DNA of 64,000 nt from Antedon bifida (taxonomy: Eukaryota; Echinodermata; Crinoidea; Comatulida; Antedonidae), in contig OY727097.1 in NCBI GenBank assembly GCA_963402885.1, forward strand, positions 15,748,001 through 15,812,000. The letters are read 5' to 3'. The notes beneath the pieces were generated by a model. That model worked only from the letters and a program-made list of their open reading frames with translations, did not search any database and had not been told where the DNA came from. This document shows, in pieces, positions 10,801 through 25,800 of this stretch (positions are counted from its first letter, which is position 1; every line of letters begins with the position of its first letter). Both the position numbers and the translations under genes were made by a program.

Positions 10801-13800
10801 ATTTTTGTATTACCTTGGAGGTAGATTCTTACTACAAATCAAGTGAGTGTCAGTGCTGATATTGTAACAAGGCCAAAAGATTACTAGATTACTAGATCCT
10901 GATCTCAACACAACCTCAGAAGGAGGTATATGTATTAATAAGTACAAACTCTTCAGTAAGGTGCAAGTATATCTTTATTCTATGGTGTCTCAAACTGAAC
11001 TGTACAAAGTTATGGGTAAATGGTGATCAGTGATTGGCTATTCTATATGTCATGATAATATACTACCTCGGTAGTATTGTAACAGGAGGCATACTAAATT
11101 AAAGGCAAAACTAAGAAATTAGATAAATCAATACAATTTACCCGTTGTATCACATGGTATATAGGCTGCCCTCCAAAGTCCCAGATGTTCATAACAAACT
11201 TGTTGCTATCCACTTTAGAGTCACCACCTTTTCTTACAGAACGAAGTTGGCTTTCAACTTTTTTCAAGAACCCTTTAGGAATTTGTGGTCTATCAAGTTT
11301 TTCTTCATACACTGGTTCTGTTGTGATAAAATAATAATACACAATACAACAGTTTAATTCAATATCATTTCAACATTAAAAAACAAAATAGAAATCCATC
11401 ATAATAAAGCTGTTCCTTTTTATTTAAATCTTGATAATTTAAAAAACAGACAAGACAGATGGAGAGTATATAGAGCGGGATGACACTATAACTTTTTTGT
11501 TAAAAGAAAAGGTGTTTCCAATGCAATATTTAATTATCTAAATCTTATCCTTTCCAATTAATGGTTTAGTGATGAGTTTATTTGACCATATTGTACTGCA
11601 GTGTCATACAATATACAAATACTAGTATTAACTGTCAAAGTAACTTGCAAGATAATATGTTCATTAGCAGACACATGATTATAATCAAATTTCCGCTCCT
11701 TAAATCATTTAAATATTTCTGATATCATTACTATGTATGAACAGCACAATCAAGCACATTTCAAAATAAATATTTACCCTCTTTTTGTGGGCTTGGCATT
11801 GGATTTGAACTTTTTGATGTTTCAGCAAATTTGGCTTCCTGTTTTGATGTTGATGCCCCTGTGGGGTTTTTCTCTTTCTCATGTCTACTTTCTGAAAAAT
11901 GTTCTGATATAATTGAAGATGACGCTATCTTGTTGTAATAAGGAGCATAATAAATTAACATTTAATAATATCATGCTTTATAATCTAATTAACTTGACAA
12001 GAACAAAGTTTAACTAAATTTGAATTAACTTTAATTAAAGTCTTTTACCAGATTTGGTTTTCTTCTTTGATGGTCCTGCTATTGATGTGTATCCTTCTGT
12101 ATGGCGTGGACTTTTCAACATTTGTTTAACTGTGACATCAGTGACAGCATCCTGATACATGTCTAAAACTTTTTAATTACAAAAATGTTAATAAAATCAT
12201 ATATATTATATTTTACACTGTTACATATTGGTTTTTAAAAAGCATTGAAACCATTTGAATGATATTGTTGCAATAATTGATCCTCCTTGGTCAAAGTGGA
12301 TAACAATTATATGATATTAAAATGGCAGTTTACTTATTTGGTTAAAAAATTACAAAAACACATTGTGACATGACAAAGCATGTCACAGGGTGAATTTTAA
12401 AACATCTATTTTTATTTTTTTAACAGGAGCATGTATCTGAATAAAGTGAATACTTACAAATATCCTGTGTTGTTTCTTTCAACATTTGTTTGTTAGTGGG
12501 ATCTGGTGTACACACCGTTGTTTTAACCATTGCATCTGTTATTATATGCAATGGATTAAACCTATGGCAAAATGACATATAATTCAGAAAAGAATGTTTG
12601 CATTGATAAATCTAGAGACACAAAATGAATTTGATGGTATACTGCAATTACATTGTTTTTATGTTGCATTATAATCTTATTTTAAACCCTCAACATACCC
12701 AGAACACTAAAGGGCCAAATACTTTAACCAAACAACAATTTTAATAGTAAATGTTAATTATTAACTATATTTTTACTCTTTTACATTGTGATATTTAGAT
12801 TATTTATGTTTAGATTACTTATAAAGATCCTAATAAAAAGAAGATAGTTAAGCTATTTTGGCTATGTGTATGGGTGCTTTGATGGTCACTCTCATCGATA
12901 TTTGCTATGTATTTTGATATTATTTTATGATGAAATAATAAAATTATTCAGGAAAATATTTTAAATGTCTTATTCTTATAATTGATACTACAGTAACAGT
13001 TTAAGCGGTTTAATGAAATAGTTTTAAAAAAAATGTAACCACTTAAAAAAAACCAATAAGGTAACATCTATTATAGTCTAGGACAAAAATCTGCAAGTAG
13101 CAAACAATCAATCAACAAAAATTGATACGATATAATATAATGTGCTTACTCTTTTCTTAAAAGAGAATTGATAGTAGAAGTTTTCCCAACATTCTCAAGT
13201 CCTACAAAAATAGTTCTTCCTTGATTAAACTTTGTTTGTCCTTCTTCAAGTGCATTTTGAAATGCTTTCACCGCATCAGGTCCTCTTACCAATATCTCCT
13301 CTGGAACATGCATATCTTAAAATAAACAAAATAAATTACTGTATAATTTCCTACTTTCATTTTTTCATGGAAATTCTAAAGATATTGGTATCTGAAATAT
13401 ATGCCTGACATTGGCAGAAAATACAGTGCCATTATTTCACATAGGCTATTAAGCAAGAAAACTGAGATCTAGAAAACTCAGATATATCCATTATTAATCA
13501 GAGGGATTTAAAAAAATATTGTATACCTTTATAAAATATTTCATTGCAGTGTTATAGTTAGTTTGCATAATTTTATTAATGTTTTGATTTAATTATTCAA
13601 TTTACTATATTAGCTCAATATTATTTAACAGCGTGGTAACCTGAATAGCAGAATACAATCTGAATTTTCTACAACTAGAAAATTCAGATATATCTGAGAT
13701 CCGAGTTTTCTAGACCATTAAACAGTGCATACATTTATTATAATCTTTATCAGGATTTTCTTTTCTTTATTTATCCAAAAAATTGTGAGAAATAGCATAT

Positions 13801-16800
13801 TAACAGGAGTGCAGGAGATCACAAAAATATTGGGAGATAACACTCCTACAATTATTGGGAGAGTTAGAGTCTTAGTCAGTCTTGAAGTTAGCATACAGCC
13901 AGCTGTCTTCACTTACTTTCAATTGTATTTGCCAACTCTTTTTCATCACATTTCCTAAGCGCTTTAACAAGTTGCGAACGCTTGGACTCAGAAGTTGATA
14001 ATTTTATGGCCCAAGCATCCAGCATGTTATAAGTCCTTTCAATTTCATTTTCTGAATTATCTTGTTTAAAATGATCGATTTCTGCCATGGTAAACTCAAG
14101 ATTTACTGCTAGTTGTTCCCAATCAAAGACCTTAGTGGCTATGTTGATTAATTCTTTGGTTGTTATATCTAAATAAAATAAGATATTCTCACAATTTGTA
14201 AAACATTCAATGCAAAAGGGGATACATATAACACAGTGTTCACAGCTCCAGCATGTCTAGTAAGATGTTTGTCTCCAAATCACTGTGAACAGGCTTAATT
14301 GAATCTTTGCTGAAATATTTTCAGGAAATATTATTAACAACTTTGCTACTGACAATTGGCAAACACGCTTTCATTTTTTAAAAAACGTAACACACACACA
14401 AACCCCCACACATTTCAGCCAAACCTCTAATATGAAAAAAACTAGCAAATCAGTGTAAACTGTACCTCTAGTATAGTAAAAAGGTTTTTGAAGAATATTC
14501 ATACCTGATGATGTGATATCTATGAATGGTAAAGGTCCGCCTAAAAAAGTAAAATGCATGAGTAAAAAAAAGTTAATTTTGAAGAGTGTTACAACCGCTA
14601 ACAACAGCTAATGTCGAAACAACCGTTAATGTAGAACAATCCACCGCTAATGTAGTAAAACTGCCAGCTAATATAGAAACACCAACACCTTATGTATAAA
14701 TAAAAATCAACACCAGCTAATGTAGAAACGGTCAACAGCTTATGTAGTACCGAAAATTGCCTCCCAGCTTATGTAGTTACTATCGCCAGCTAATGTAGAA
14801 AATGTTATATATTTTACAAAAATGTCATCATGTGCAAATGCATCGATCTTTACTTAGCTACAGTCTTTCAACCTCTTGTAAGCAACCAAATTTCTAAACG
14901 ATCACCCATAGTAAGCAACCATCTCTGTTAAAAGACCGCTTTTCATAATCGACCACCTCACGTAAGGGATCACCTCATCTCATAAGGGACCGCTTCACAT
15001 AATCGACCACAATCGACTACAACTCTTACTGACCACACATCTCGTAAGTGACCACCAGTTGTCTACATTAGCGGTTGTAACAAAGGGTTTGAAGGTTTTA
15101 ATTTTAAAATTAAAAATAGGATTTTTTAAAACTTGCAAAAAGGCAATGCTTTTTATCATTAATAATCAATAGTCTGTTTTATTTTACTTCGTTTTATTTT
15201 ACTTCGTTTTATTTTACTTTACTTTATAATATTACCAAAATATAGACATAGCGTATAATTGCATCGCAAAACGGAAGATAAAAATGATAAAATACAAAAA
15301 TAACTTTATAACTTAAACTATTAAAGAATTCAGACAAAAAGCAAGAGAATTATACATGAATAGAAGGATATACTATGATTTAAGCAATCTAGGAAATCTG
15401 CAAATAAATCTATAACAATATTGAGGTTAAAAACTTGATATTTCATGGGGAGGGTTCTAGTTGAATAGGCTTGTCTAATTAAATTCATCTAAGATGTAAA
15501 TATTTGATTAAGGGGTATAGTAAAACAAAACCAAAAAGACTGTTGAAATCTTATAAAAGGACTGACAATTACTACTTGATAAAAGAATCCATGATCATTA
15601 AGATTTAATTACTTCTATTTTTTTTAACAAGCAATCACAATATTTATTTATTATGTTCATTATTACCTTTCCAAGCTTTGTTTTAAGTTTCATAGTACTT
15701 ACCTTTCAGAATGTTAATGATTTCTTTTTTCTGATCTTTATCATATTTATCACAACTGTTTTCATTATAGCAATCCAAGGCAGACTTTCCCTCCTAACAA
15801 TCAAAGGTTATAAATATCATGTTATTATGTGATTACAAAATATATTATACTAAGCAGTCCTAAACATATTACAATTTTAAGTGTGCTTAAAATGTCACAT
15901 AATTTGTAAGACCATAACCCCCTTTTCATTTTTCTCCAGCATATAAATGTAATTTTTATCTTGCTATTAAAACCATGGCAAACCTGGTGAGGGCTTACTG
16001 TACCTACCTCTACCTACATTACATTTTGTGTCATAGCTTAATTGCACTGCATAGTAAGTGAATGTGCATTTGATGTAATAAATAAGTATGCATCTAACTT
16101 TCCATGGTTGAATGCCTAATTTAAATCCCACTGAGGACCACTTTTTTAAAGAATAATTTTTTTTTGTGCTGGTTATGACCGCCTTCCCTTTAAACTAGAA
16201 CTCTGTCAACATTCCGGGTCAATATCATTAGTGTTGCAAAGTTTGCCACAAAAAACAAAACAAACAACAAACAAATATACAGGGGCGGTAAAAAAGTTTT
16301 CTATACATTAAAAAAAAAAAAAACTATAATGAAGTAAAACAATTGATGACATTACTGAAATTTTATTACTGAGCTATTGAGCTTTGACCAAATCTGACTT
16401 AATTTTTACACTAATTTTTAATTACAGAAATAAAAGAAAATAAGAATTAGATGTAACAGACCTTTAACACTAAGTTCTGATTAAATATCTCTCAGTATTT
16501 ATTAGTTACAGTAGAAAAACATTAAACAAATCCTCAGACGACAGTTGAATTGACAGATAAACAAAACCAACAAGCAAACAAACAACAAAAATACAGGGGC
16601 GAAAACATAACCTCCTAGACAGAGGGAATAAAAGTGTTCATTCTAAGCAGTCTCAAATGGTCAAATTTGTTGATAATTGACAGAAATGTGTGTTGTCCAA
16701 ATAACTTAATTTCTATAGTATTTCTATAATTATTTATTAAAAATGTTACGAACAAATAAAAATAGCTGTTTGGCTAGTCTCAATTAACTTGATGCTAGGT

Positions 16801-19800
16801 GATTGAGCTTCTTTTACTTTACAGTAGCAGTGAACCTGATCTACTATAGCCTAGCTAAGCATTTTTACCCATATCTTATTGCCGTAAGAAAAATTAATGT
16901 GTGCAATATTATATCTGGTGGTTCATTTACTGGATAGGAGGAGTAACTGGGCTAGGAAAGCCGTATCTTGACAACAACAAAATTGTTTACCTGACTAAAA
17001 AGAGGAGGAAAGGCATTATACCCAAGAACTGTATGTAACAATTTAAACAGAAAAATAGAATTGGTTAAGTAAAAGTAGATTAGATTAACTTAACAATTTG
17101 ACCACAAACATCATTTTGCTTTAAATTCAAAGCTTACAAATAGTTCAAAATAAACCTGTTTGGACACTGTACATCCAGCTGAAATAAATTAGGAAATTGT
17201 TAATATTTATATATAATGAGCAACTGAGAGGATACATTTAATATCAAATGATATGTCAACAACTAAAATTTCAAGAAACAAATACTTAATGTACTTTCAT
17301 TATTTATTATATGTATTTAATTATGTATAATACTTCAGTTTACAGTTTAGTAAAATATGAGAAAAGTAGCAATAAGGGAAGCATGGTTCTGTTTAAATTT
17401 GTGATTATAATCAATTCAATTCAGATTTACAATTTAACAATACAATGTAATTACTGTAATGAAAAAAAAAGAATATTAATCACTATACCATTTGTTTGGG
17501 AGTATCATTTTCATTTTAATATTCATACAAATATTCAAACAAATATACAGGTACATGGTGGATGGTCAATAGATTGCTCGAGGATCAGACAAGAAAACAG
17601 TAGCCTGTAATTATTGTCAATGATAATAATAAACCTTATTTATTATATAACGTAAAAAAAGAATAGAACATAATTTTATTACAGTACTTAATAACAAACT
17701 AACCTTGTTTTTATTGTAAATGTCCATATGTCCTTCCTGTATGAAGAACACAAAAGTATTCCTGTGTTCTTCATACAGGATATTTGCTCGAGCACATAGA
17801 TGCATAGCATTGTCTCCATTCTAGTAAAAAGTGAAATAAAATAAAGTGCTGCTGTACTGCATATATTTTAAATAAGTTTAACAAAAATAATTAATGGCAC
17901 CACCAACATATTAAAGTAGTGTAGAGGATATATAATGATAGACAATGAAAAGGATAGAACAATTTTTAGGCTCTGGGACCCTAATAATCTGGGATACACA
18001 ACAGTTCAGGAACTAATGGGTTCAAGTCCCACATGAGAATTATTTGGGAATGTATTCACGAGTGTTTGCAAAACATCTTAACAATTATTAAAATGGCTCT
18101 CTGATGCAACATTACTTCATAGTAGTTACATTATTATCAACATAATGGTGGTGGTACTGGAATCTAACCCTAGACATCAGCACAAACTTAGTGGTGAGTA
18201 GAGCTATGAATACCAGGCTGAAGTCATGGGTTCGACTCCACCAAAGAATTTCTCAGGTGGAACTCAGTTGTTCAATGTAATGAGAATTGAGTACATTACA
18301 TCAGAGGAGGTCACTGTCACAGTCTGGCGAACTTAGCTCTCTCTGATGCAAAGCTACTTTATAGTAGTTACAATATCATCATATAAAAGTAAAAGTCTTT
18401 TACACCCAGACAACTACCCTCTGGACAACTACTCACTAGGACAACCGCTCTTGTACTGTAGGACAATCACTCCATTATAGGAAAATTACCCTGTTATGTT
18501 AGGACAACTATTCCTAGGACAACCACCCACTATACTTAATAGCAACATAATTTAGGATCAGCCCTTAATTATAGATACAATTTATAACTAGAAATATTAC
18601 AAGAAATCATTACAAATGATACGGTTGAAAAAAAGAGAAAATAAGATTTTTTTATTATTGGTTATTTGTTTATTTTCAAAGTTTTCTGTCAGAGCCGACT
18701 GATATAAAATTATGATATAAGGCCATTATTAATAAATTGTGAATAATATTATATTTTGATTGTACATACAACACTTTAGTAAAAACTGTCCAAATTGAAA
18801 TATGGATGATTTATAAATGATATGGACAATACTTATCTACCATTTCATTGATTATATTGATTGATTATATTTACTGAATACAAAAAGAGCATATTTATTT
18901 AATGAGATATCTGGAGAGAAAAAACCTTTTCATTTAAAGGACATATTTCTTTAGTGAAATTTCAATATACTTTGCAAATTGCAGACGATAAAAATGGTTA
19001 CTTGGATCAGTTATAATACTATGATTGATTCAGCGTAGAATTTTATTCATTATAATGGCTGCTAATATAAGCTTCTTGTCACATTACATCTTTTTGAATC
19101 AAAAGATAACACATTTGGTTTTATCTCAATATCTCTATGGTTTTATATACTTTTTGCTTTAAGATTCAATAAATAGGTTGTTGAATTTACAGTGGAATAA
19201 ATAATACCTACAATAATAGTCTGGCACCAGCCAGGTACAGATATAGGGAGTTTGCATAGAGTGTGGTACCAGCATTCACTATTATTACAACATATAAATA
19301 AAACATACACCAGTAAAAATGTTTAAGTGACTAAAAAATTACTAATATTACTTGGATAGTTATATAAATACTATCCACCAACTTTTTGCTGTATTTGAAA
19401 AAAAAAATCAATTACCTTAAAAATATTATTGTCCCCTGAAAACAGGGTATTGCTAAACTGCGCAAACTGCGCAAACACTGCGCAAACTGCGCAAACACTG
19501 CGCAAACAACAAAAAAAGCTGCGCAAACCTCCTTTAAATCAATTAATATTGATTAAAACACAACTAGACCTATATAGGGAGACAATTTATGGGAAAAAAA
19601 ATTTGAAATTCCTTTAAGTTTGCCTTTTTTGGGTGAAAAACTTTAATTTTTGGGAAAATTACTGATTTCACAGTGCAAACCCCCCAAAAAAGCTGCGCAA
19701 ACCTCCTTCAAAACAATTATTATTGATTAGAACACAACTAGACCTATATAGGGAGACAATTTATGGGAAAAAAAATTTGAAATTCCTTTAAGTTTGCCTT

Positions 19801-22800
19801 TTTTGGGTGAAAAACTTTAATTTTTGGGAAAATTACTGATTTCACAGTGCAAACCCCCAAAAAATGCTGCGCAAACCTCCTTCAAAACAATTATTATTGA
19901 TTAGAACACAACTAGACCTATATAGAGAGACAATTTATGGGAAAAAAAATTTGAAATTCCTTTAAGTGTGCCTTTTTTTTGGGTGAAAAACTTCAATTTT
20001 TGGGAAAATTACTGATTTCACAGCGCAAACAACAAAAAAAAGCTGCGCAAACCTCCTTTAAATCAATTAATATTGATTAAAACACAACTAGACCTATATA
20101 GGGAGACAATTTATGGGGAAAAAATTGAAATTCCTTTAAGTTTGTCTTTTTTTTGGGTGAAAAACTTCAATTGAAAAAACTTAAAGGAATTTCACATTTT
20201 TTTTCCCCATAAATTGTCTCCCTATATAGGTCTAGTTGTGTTTTAATCAATATTAATTGATTTAAAGGAGGTTTGCGCAGCTTTTTTTGTTGTTTGCGCT
20301 GTGAAATCAGTAATTTTCATTTAAAGGACTTTTCATTTAAAGGACATATTTCTTTAGTGAAATTTCAATTTACTTTGCAAATTGCAGACGATAAAAATGG
20401 TTACTTGGATCAGTTATAATACTATGATTGATTCAGCTTAGAATTGTATTCATTATAACGGCTGCTAATATAAAAGCTTCTTGTCACATTACATCTTTTT
20501 GAATCAAAAGATAAAACATTTGGTTTTATCTCAATATCTCTATGGTTTGATATACTTTTTGCTTTAAGATTCAATAAATTGGTTGGTGAATTTACAGTGG
20601 AATAAATAATACCTACAATAATAGTCTGGCACCAGCCAGGTACAGATATAGGGAGTTTGCATAGAGTGTGGTACCAGCATTCACTATTATTACAACATAT
20701 AAATAAAACATACACCAGTAAAAATGTTTAAGTGACTAAAAAATTACTAATATTACTTGGATAGTTATATAAATACTATCCACCAACTTTTTGCTGTATT
20801 TGAAAAAAAAAATCAATTACCTTAAAAATATTATTGTCCCCTGAAAACAGGGAATATTGTGAATTGTGAATATGCCATTTTAATGAATGTCGCATTAATA
20901 GTTGAATTTAACTGTATCTTTTTATATGAGAAATCATTAGTTGTGTTCATTTTTATTTTCTATGGACTTGAATAACTTAATTAAAACTGCTAATATAAAG
21001 TCTAATTTTATAAATCTGAAATTTTTCCTGATTTAGGAGGACAAAAAAAAGTACTATTCTATTCTTGAAATTATGAAATAATTATTTACAACTTACTTTG
21101 TTTATACAATATAAATCAGCATGTTGGGCTAATGCTATGCAGCATGCAGTTTGACCTGACCCAGCAGCTAACAAAAGTGGTGTATTCCCATCCTAAACAT
21201 AGAATATAATATTTCATACAATATTACAAACTTCTTAGCAATGAGGAGGCATGGTTATTAATGTGTTTAATTTGTTTAAACACATTAATACTAACTTTTC
21301 ATATATCTTTTTAAATCATTTAATTCAGTCATGATTTTAACTCTTCATAAATAAAAGTTTACATAGTGAAGATACACACTGATCCAGTACATATTACCGT
21401 ACATATTCTTTCAAAAACAAACATCCATATTTTTATTGTTTTTTCCTATGCAAACATGGTGTTATATTGCTACAATACTATCTATACATGTTGGTACTAT
21501 TTTACTAAAAAATGAGAAAATATAGTGTTATATAGTAGTATAAATAATCAAAATACAACTGATATGACCATTCTAAAACGTCTGATGAAGTTTTATAAAT
21601 TTCTCTAAATAAATCAATGATTGAAATGATAAAATAATGGCATTTCAACAAAGTATTAAATAGGCTGTGTACATCATAAGTTAACAGTTTTTAGTCTCAT
21701 TGAGCTTAATTATATCTCCATGATTTGGTAGACTGTGTTTGTATCTGTGCATTTGTGTTTGAACAGCAATTAACATTAATAAAATATAATATAAATACTA
21801 TTGAAAGTTTTTAATGTAAATTATTTTAATTAAGATAATTTACATTGTCAGATCTCACTCTGAATACATTTAACTCGATTTCACATTAAAAGTCAGTTTG
21901 GTAAAAGACCTTAAACAAACAATACATTATTAATAGGACACATTATAACAATATTTAATATAAAAAACTCATGACAATCCTACGAAAGCCCATTAATGCC
22001 ATTTTAAGTATATGTTTTTCGAACGTAATCCGTTCTAACGAATTAATAATTTGTTTGAACGGATTAAAAATCTGTTCAAACGAATTAGTAATCCGTTCAA
22101 ACGAATTGCAACATATACAACAAGTGATATTTAAAGTATATGTTGTTCGTATTACGAATTACTAATTTGTTTAAACAGATAAATAGTCTGTTCAAACGAA
22201 TTAGGAATCTGTTCAAACGGATATAGTAATTTGTTTAAACGGATTACTAATTTGTTCAAACGAATTACTAATTCGTTCAAACGAATTAGTAATCCGTTTA
22301 AACAAATTAGTAATTTGTTTAATTTGTTTAAACGGGTTACTAATCTATTTAAACGAATTAGTAATTCGTTTGAAACAGATTACTAATCCGTTTGAACAGA
22401 TTATTAATCTGTTTAAACATATACTTTAAATGGCACTTGTTGTATATGTTTCAATTCGTTTGAATGGATTACTAATTCGTTTGAACAGATTATTAATCCG
22501 TTCTAATTCGTTAGAACGGATTACGTTCGAAAAACATATACTTAAAATGGCATTAATGTGCTTTCGTACAATCCAGCATTCGAGCAGAGAAATATTATTG
22601 AAAAAGTGATGGTTATATGATAATGTTTTGTTACTATTGTATAAGTTTTTATGGAATGAAACTATGTTATGGAATGAATCTACAATTAAGGCCTAGTATT
22701 ATTCGCTGTTTAAACACTGTATTCATTTTGGATAGGTATACAGATTAAGGTGTATGTATACATTCAGATGCCGTATAAAAGTAAATCCCAGTATTTATAA

Positions 22801-25800
22801 CATTTTTTAAGGAATTTTTAAGCAATATATTTAAACAAATAATTTTTTCAGTTTTATTCAGAAATATATGATTGATGTTCTGAATTCACTTTTGTGAGCA
22901 AAAAATAATATCATGAGTTTTAGTTTTGAGTTTTTGTATTCTTGTTTATGTAACCATGCACACATCAGTAGGCCTAATTTCTGGTTGGATGGTGACCAAA
23001 AACGTGAGCTATAGCTGGAAAAAATAACCTAGTTTAGTTCTTATAAGCCTACCCCAGTTTGATGAATCTTCATGTATCGGTCGTCGATCTAAAATTATCC
23101 GAAAGCCACTCTTATTGTTGATTAGAGTTTACTGTTTTGTTTACAACACCTGACTAAGCGTTAGTCGAAATAATGCGCCATCTATTTACCGAGGAATTTG
23201 AAGCTTCTAATACTAGTCCAGTCAATCTACGATTTTTGGTGGACAAAATTGCAATAAATGATTTTATACAGTCAGCAAGTGCAATAGGTAAAAAAAGTAA
23301 ACTTAGTTGGAAGTATGCCTGAACTCAAAGGAGCTGTTTTGGGCTTACTCATCGTGCCAACGTATCAATTACTCCAGAGGTAGTTTGGACAACAATGTCA
23401 ACACAAAGGTGTCAAATTGAATCCGAAAGAATGGGGATATGTTCAGGCTAAGGATCATCTTTAACCCCTCCCAGCAGATTTACCATCAGCTCCAAATTCT
23501 CTTCTAAAGGTTATTCTATACTACAATCTTGCTAGGGTGAAATGCCGGGTAGAAAACTCCATTCAAGCACGAAAATATTTGGACATATGCTGTTTAAATG
23601 TACGGTCAGTTAAGAGAAAAACGTTAGCTATCAATGATTATTTTATTTTTATCTAATGATCTTGATATTTTTTCATTTACTGAGACATGGTTTGGAACGT
23701 CTATGATAAAGTTTTGATTGGTGAATTAGTCCCACCGGGACATTATTGTCAGCAGGAACCAAGGCCTGGTGATCGACATGGTGGTAGAGTAGCCTTAGTT
23801 TGTAAAACATCTATCAAGATAAAAATATTCTAGCAAACATAAGCAGTTTGCCCAGTTTGAATACTTGGACTGTGAGGTTGAAACCAATGGTATTGTCTTG
23901 CGTCTTGTAGTGGTGTATCGGCCTTCTCCTTCTTCTACAAATGGTCTGCATATTAGCGATTTAATGGTCAACATTTCTTTCATCTTGTATAACAATTACT
24001 CAGGATATTTTGATTGTGGTAGCCCTTAATTTTCATCTGGATGTCTCCACCGATTGTAATTCACGGCGTTTTACCAACATGCTTGAGTCCTAATGTTTAT
24101 GCCAGCTTGTTCGAGAACCGACCCATATCCATGGCCATATACTTGATGTCGTAATTGTTGGTGATACAAGCAATATAATATCAAACATCTCAGTCATCGA
24201 CCCAGAACTCTCAGACAATAACGGTGAAATGACATGCGATGATCTTGCTGTACGTACGTTTTACTACTGCTATTGTAAAACCTAGTCCAACTTATAAGAA
24301 GGTAGTATACAGAAAGAAAGCTCCGTACAACTGAGGAATTATTGTCAATTTACAACATTGACCTAAGGTCATTGGTAGATAAATATGCACCTCTATGTTC
24401 AAAGATTGTGGTACAATGGTCCAACTGTCCCTGGTACACAGATCAGCTTCACGAAGCTAAGCATCTTCGTCGTAAGTATGATAGAAAATGGCGTAAGACC
24501 AAGTAAACCGTAGACCATCAATGTTATCGATCCCAATGCTCTGTTGTTAATCGACTACTTCATCAATCAAGGGTTAAGTATTATTCGGAAAAAAATGTTT
24601 ATTGTGGACGTGATCATAAGAAGTTGTTTAAACTCTCGAGACACTTTTTTGGTGAGACTATAATCACATACTGATGATTTGTCCAACGATTTTAATGTAT
24701 TCTTTAGTTCTAAAATTTACAAAATTCGAAAAAGAATATTCAAAGAAGTTGCTCTACTACTAATAGGCCCTCATTCACATGAGCCTGAATTTGATAGTAA
24801 CCCATTAGTCCGCAATAATCTTAGTTTTAGTTTAAGTTTTGTTTAAGTTGTTTTAAAATTATGTTTAAATATGCCGTAGGGCCCCTCGGAAGAGCAGTTT
24901 TATTTTATTACTGAGGGGGGCTACCCTACTGAAAGGAAACGAAATAAAATAAAATAAAAATCTTAAACTTAAAGACAAAATCATTTTTGTCTTCATCTCG
25001 CTTTTTTCTCCATTTTTTATATGTTGTTCAGATTGGTCTTAGGAAGTACCTACAACAAAAATAAATTCTGTTGAAATTTTGTCTAGGTCAAACCGTAGTT
25101 TGACCGGACTATTATTGCAAAGTGCGACAGCTCAATTACTACAAAGTGTGACGATTAAGTGCGGCAGTACAAACGGGGTTAATACAGAGTAATTAGATGC
25201 GATGTGTTTTTTCAAGACAGTACTTATCAGGAATCGACCGTTATTTTATGTCCTTGCTTGAGTCATGGAGCTATAAAATTAGTTATAGCTCCATGCTTGA
25301 GTATTGAGTTCTTTAGTGAGATCTTGCTTGAAATTATCCAAGACCAGGGCTTTAAATGACCGCGACATATTAACTATCTTTGCTTGATCTGACTTCCTAA
25401 TGCCAAGATTAACATTGATGGTGAATGTGGTGTTTCAAACCAAGTGAGGGGTACGTGCAGTTCTCTACAATACAGTCATTCTCGCTACAAAGTAGGCCTT
25501 TGTGATCTATAATATGACCCGCAATTTGAATTGGTTCATTTAGGTATGTTATTACCGGCACCTATTTAAATTATAAAATTAAACACTTTTTTTAAATCAC
25601 ACTGAATTATATAGCATCCCTATAATTAATGTTTGTTAAACTTACATTGTCTGGAAGATCCACTTTAGCACCTGCCTTGAGTAAAATAGTGCAAGTATCT
25701 GTGTGGCCGTAACATGCAGCCCAATGTAAAGGTGACATTCCATCCTGAAATATTACAAACATTATGTTATAGTATTTTTCACTCTACAATATTTAATATC

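Noticed and set aside
18190..18245. Functional tRNA gene
   Set aside because: The A- and B-box-like strings have roughly correct spacing, but the acceptor and other stems do not pair and the downstream sequence is shared with a neighbouring SINE copy.
19448..20331. Possible CRISPR-like regular repeats
   Set aside because: The units are contiguous tandem repeats of about 174 bp without unique spacers, in a eukaryotic intron.
20422..20715. 97-codon minus-strand frame
   Set aside because: It lies in the 519-bp direct repeat, has no domain and is broken in the sister copy.
18929..20850. Classical LTR retrotransposon
   Set aside because: Although direct repeats bracket the block, no TG...CA ends, primer-binding site, polypurine tract, coding region or target duplication could be seen.
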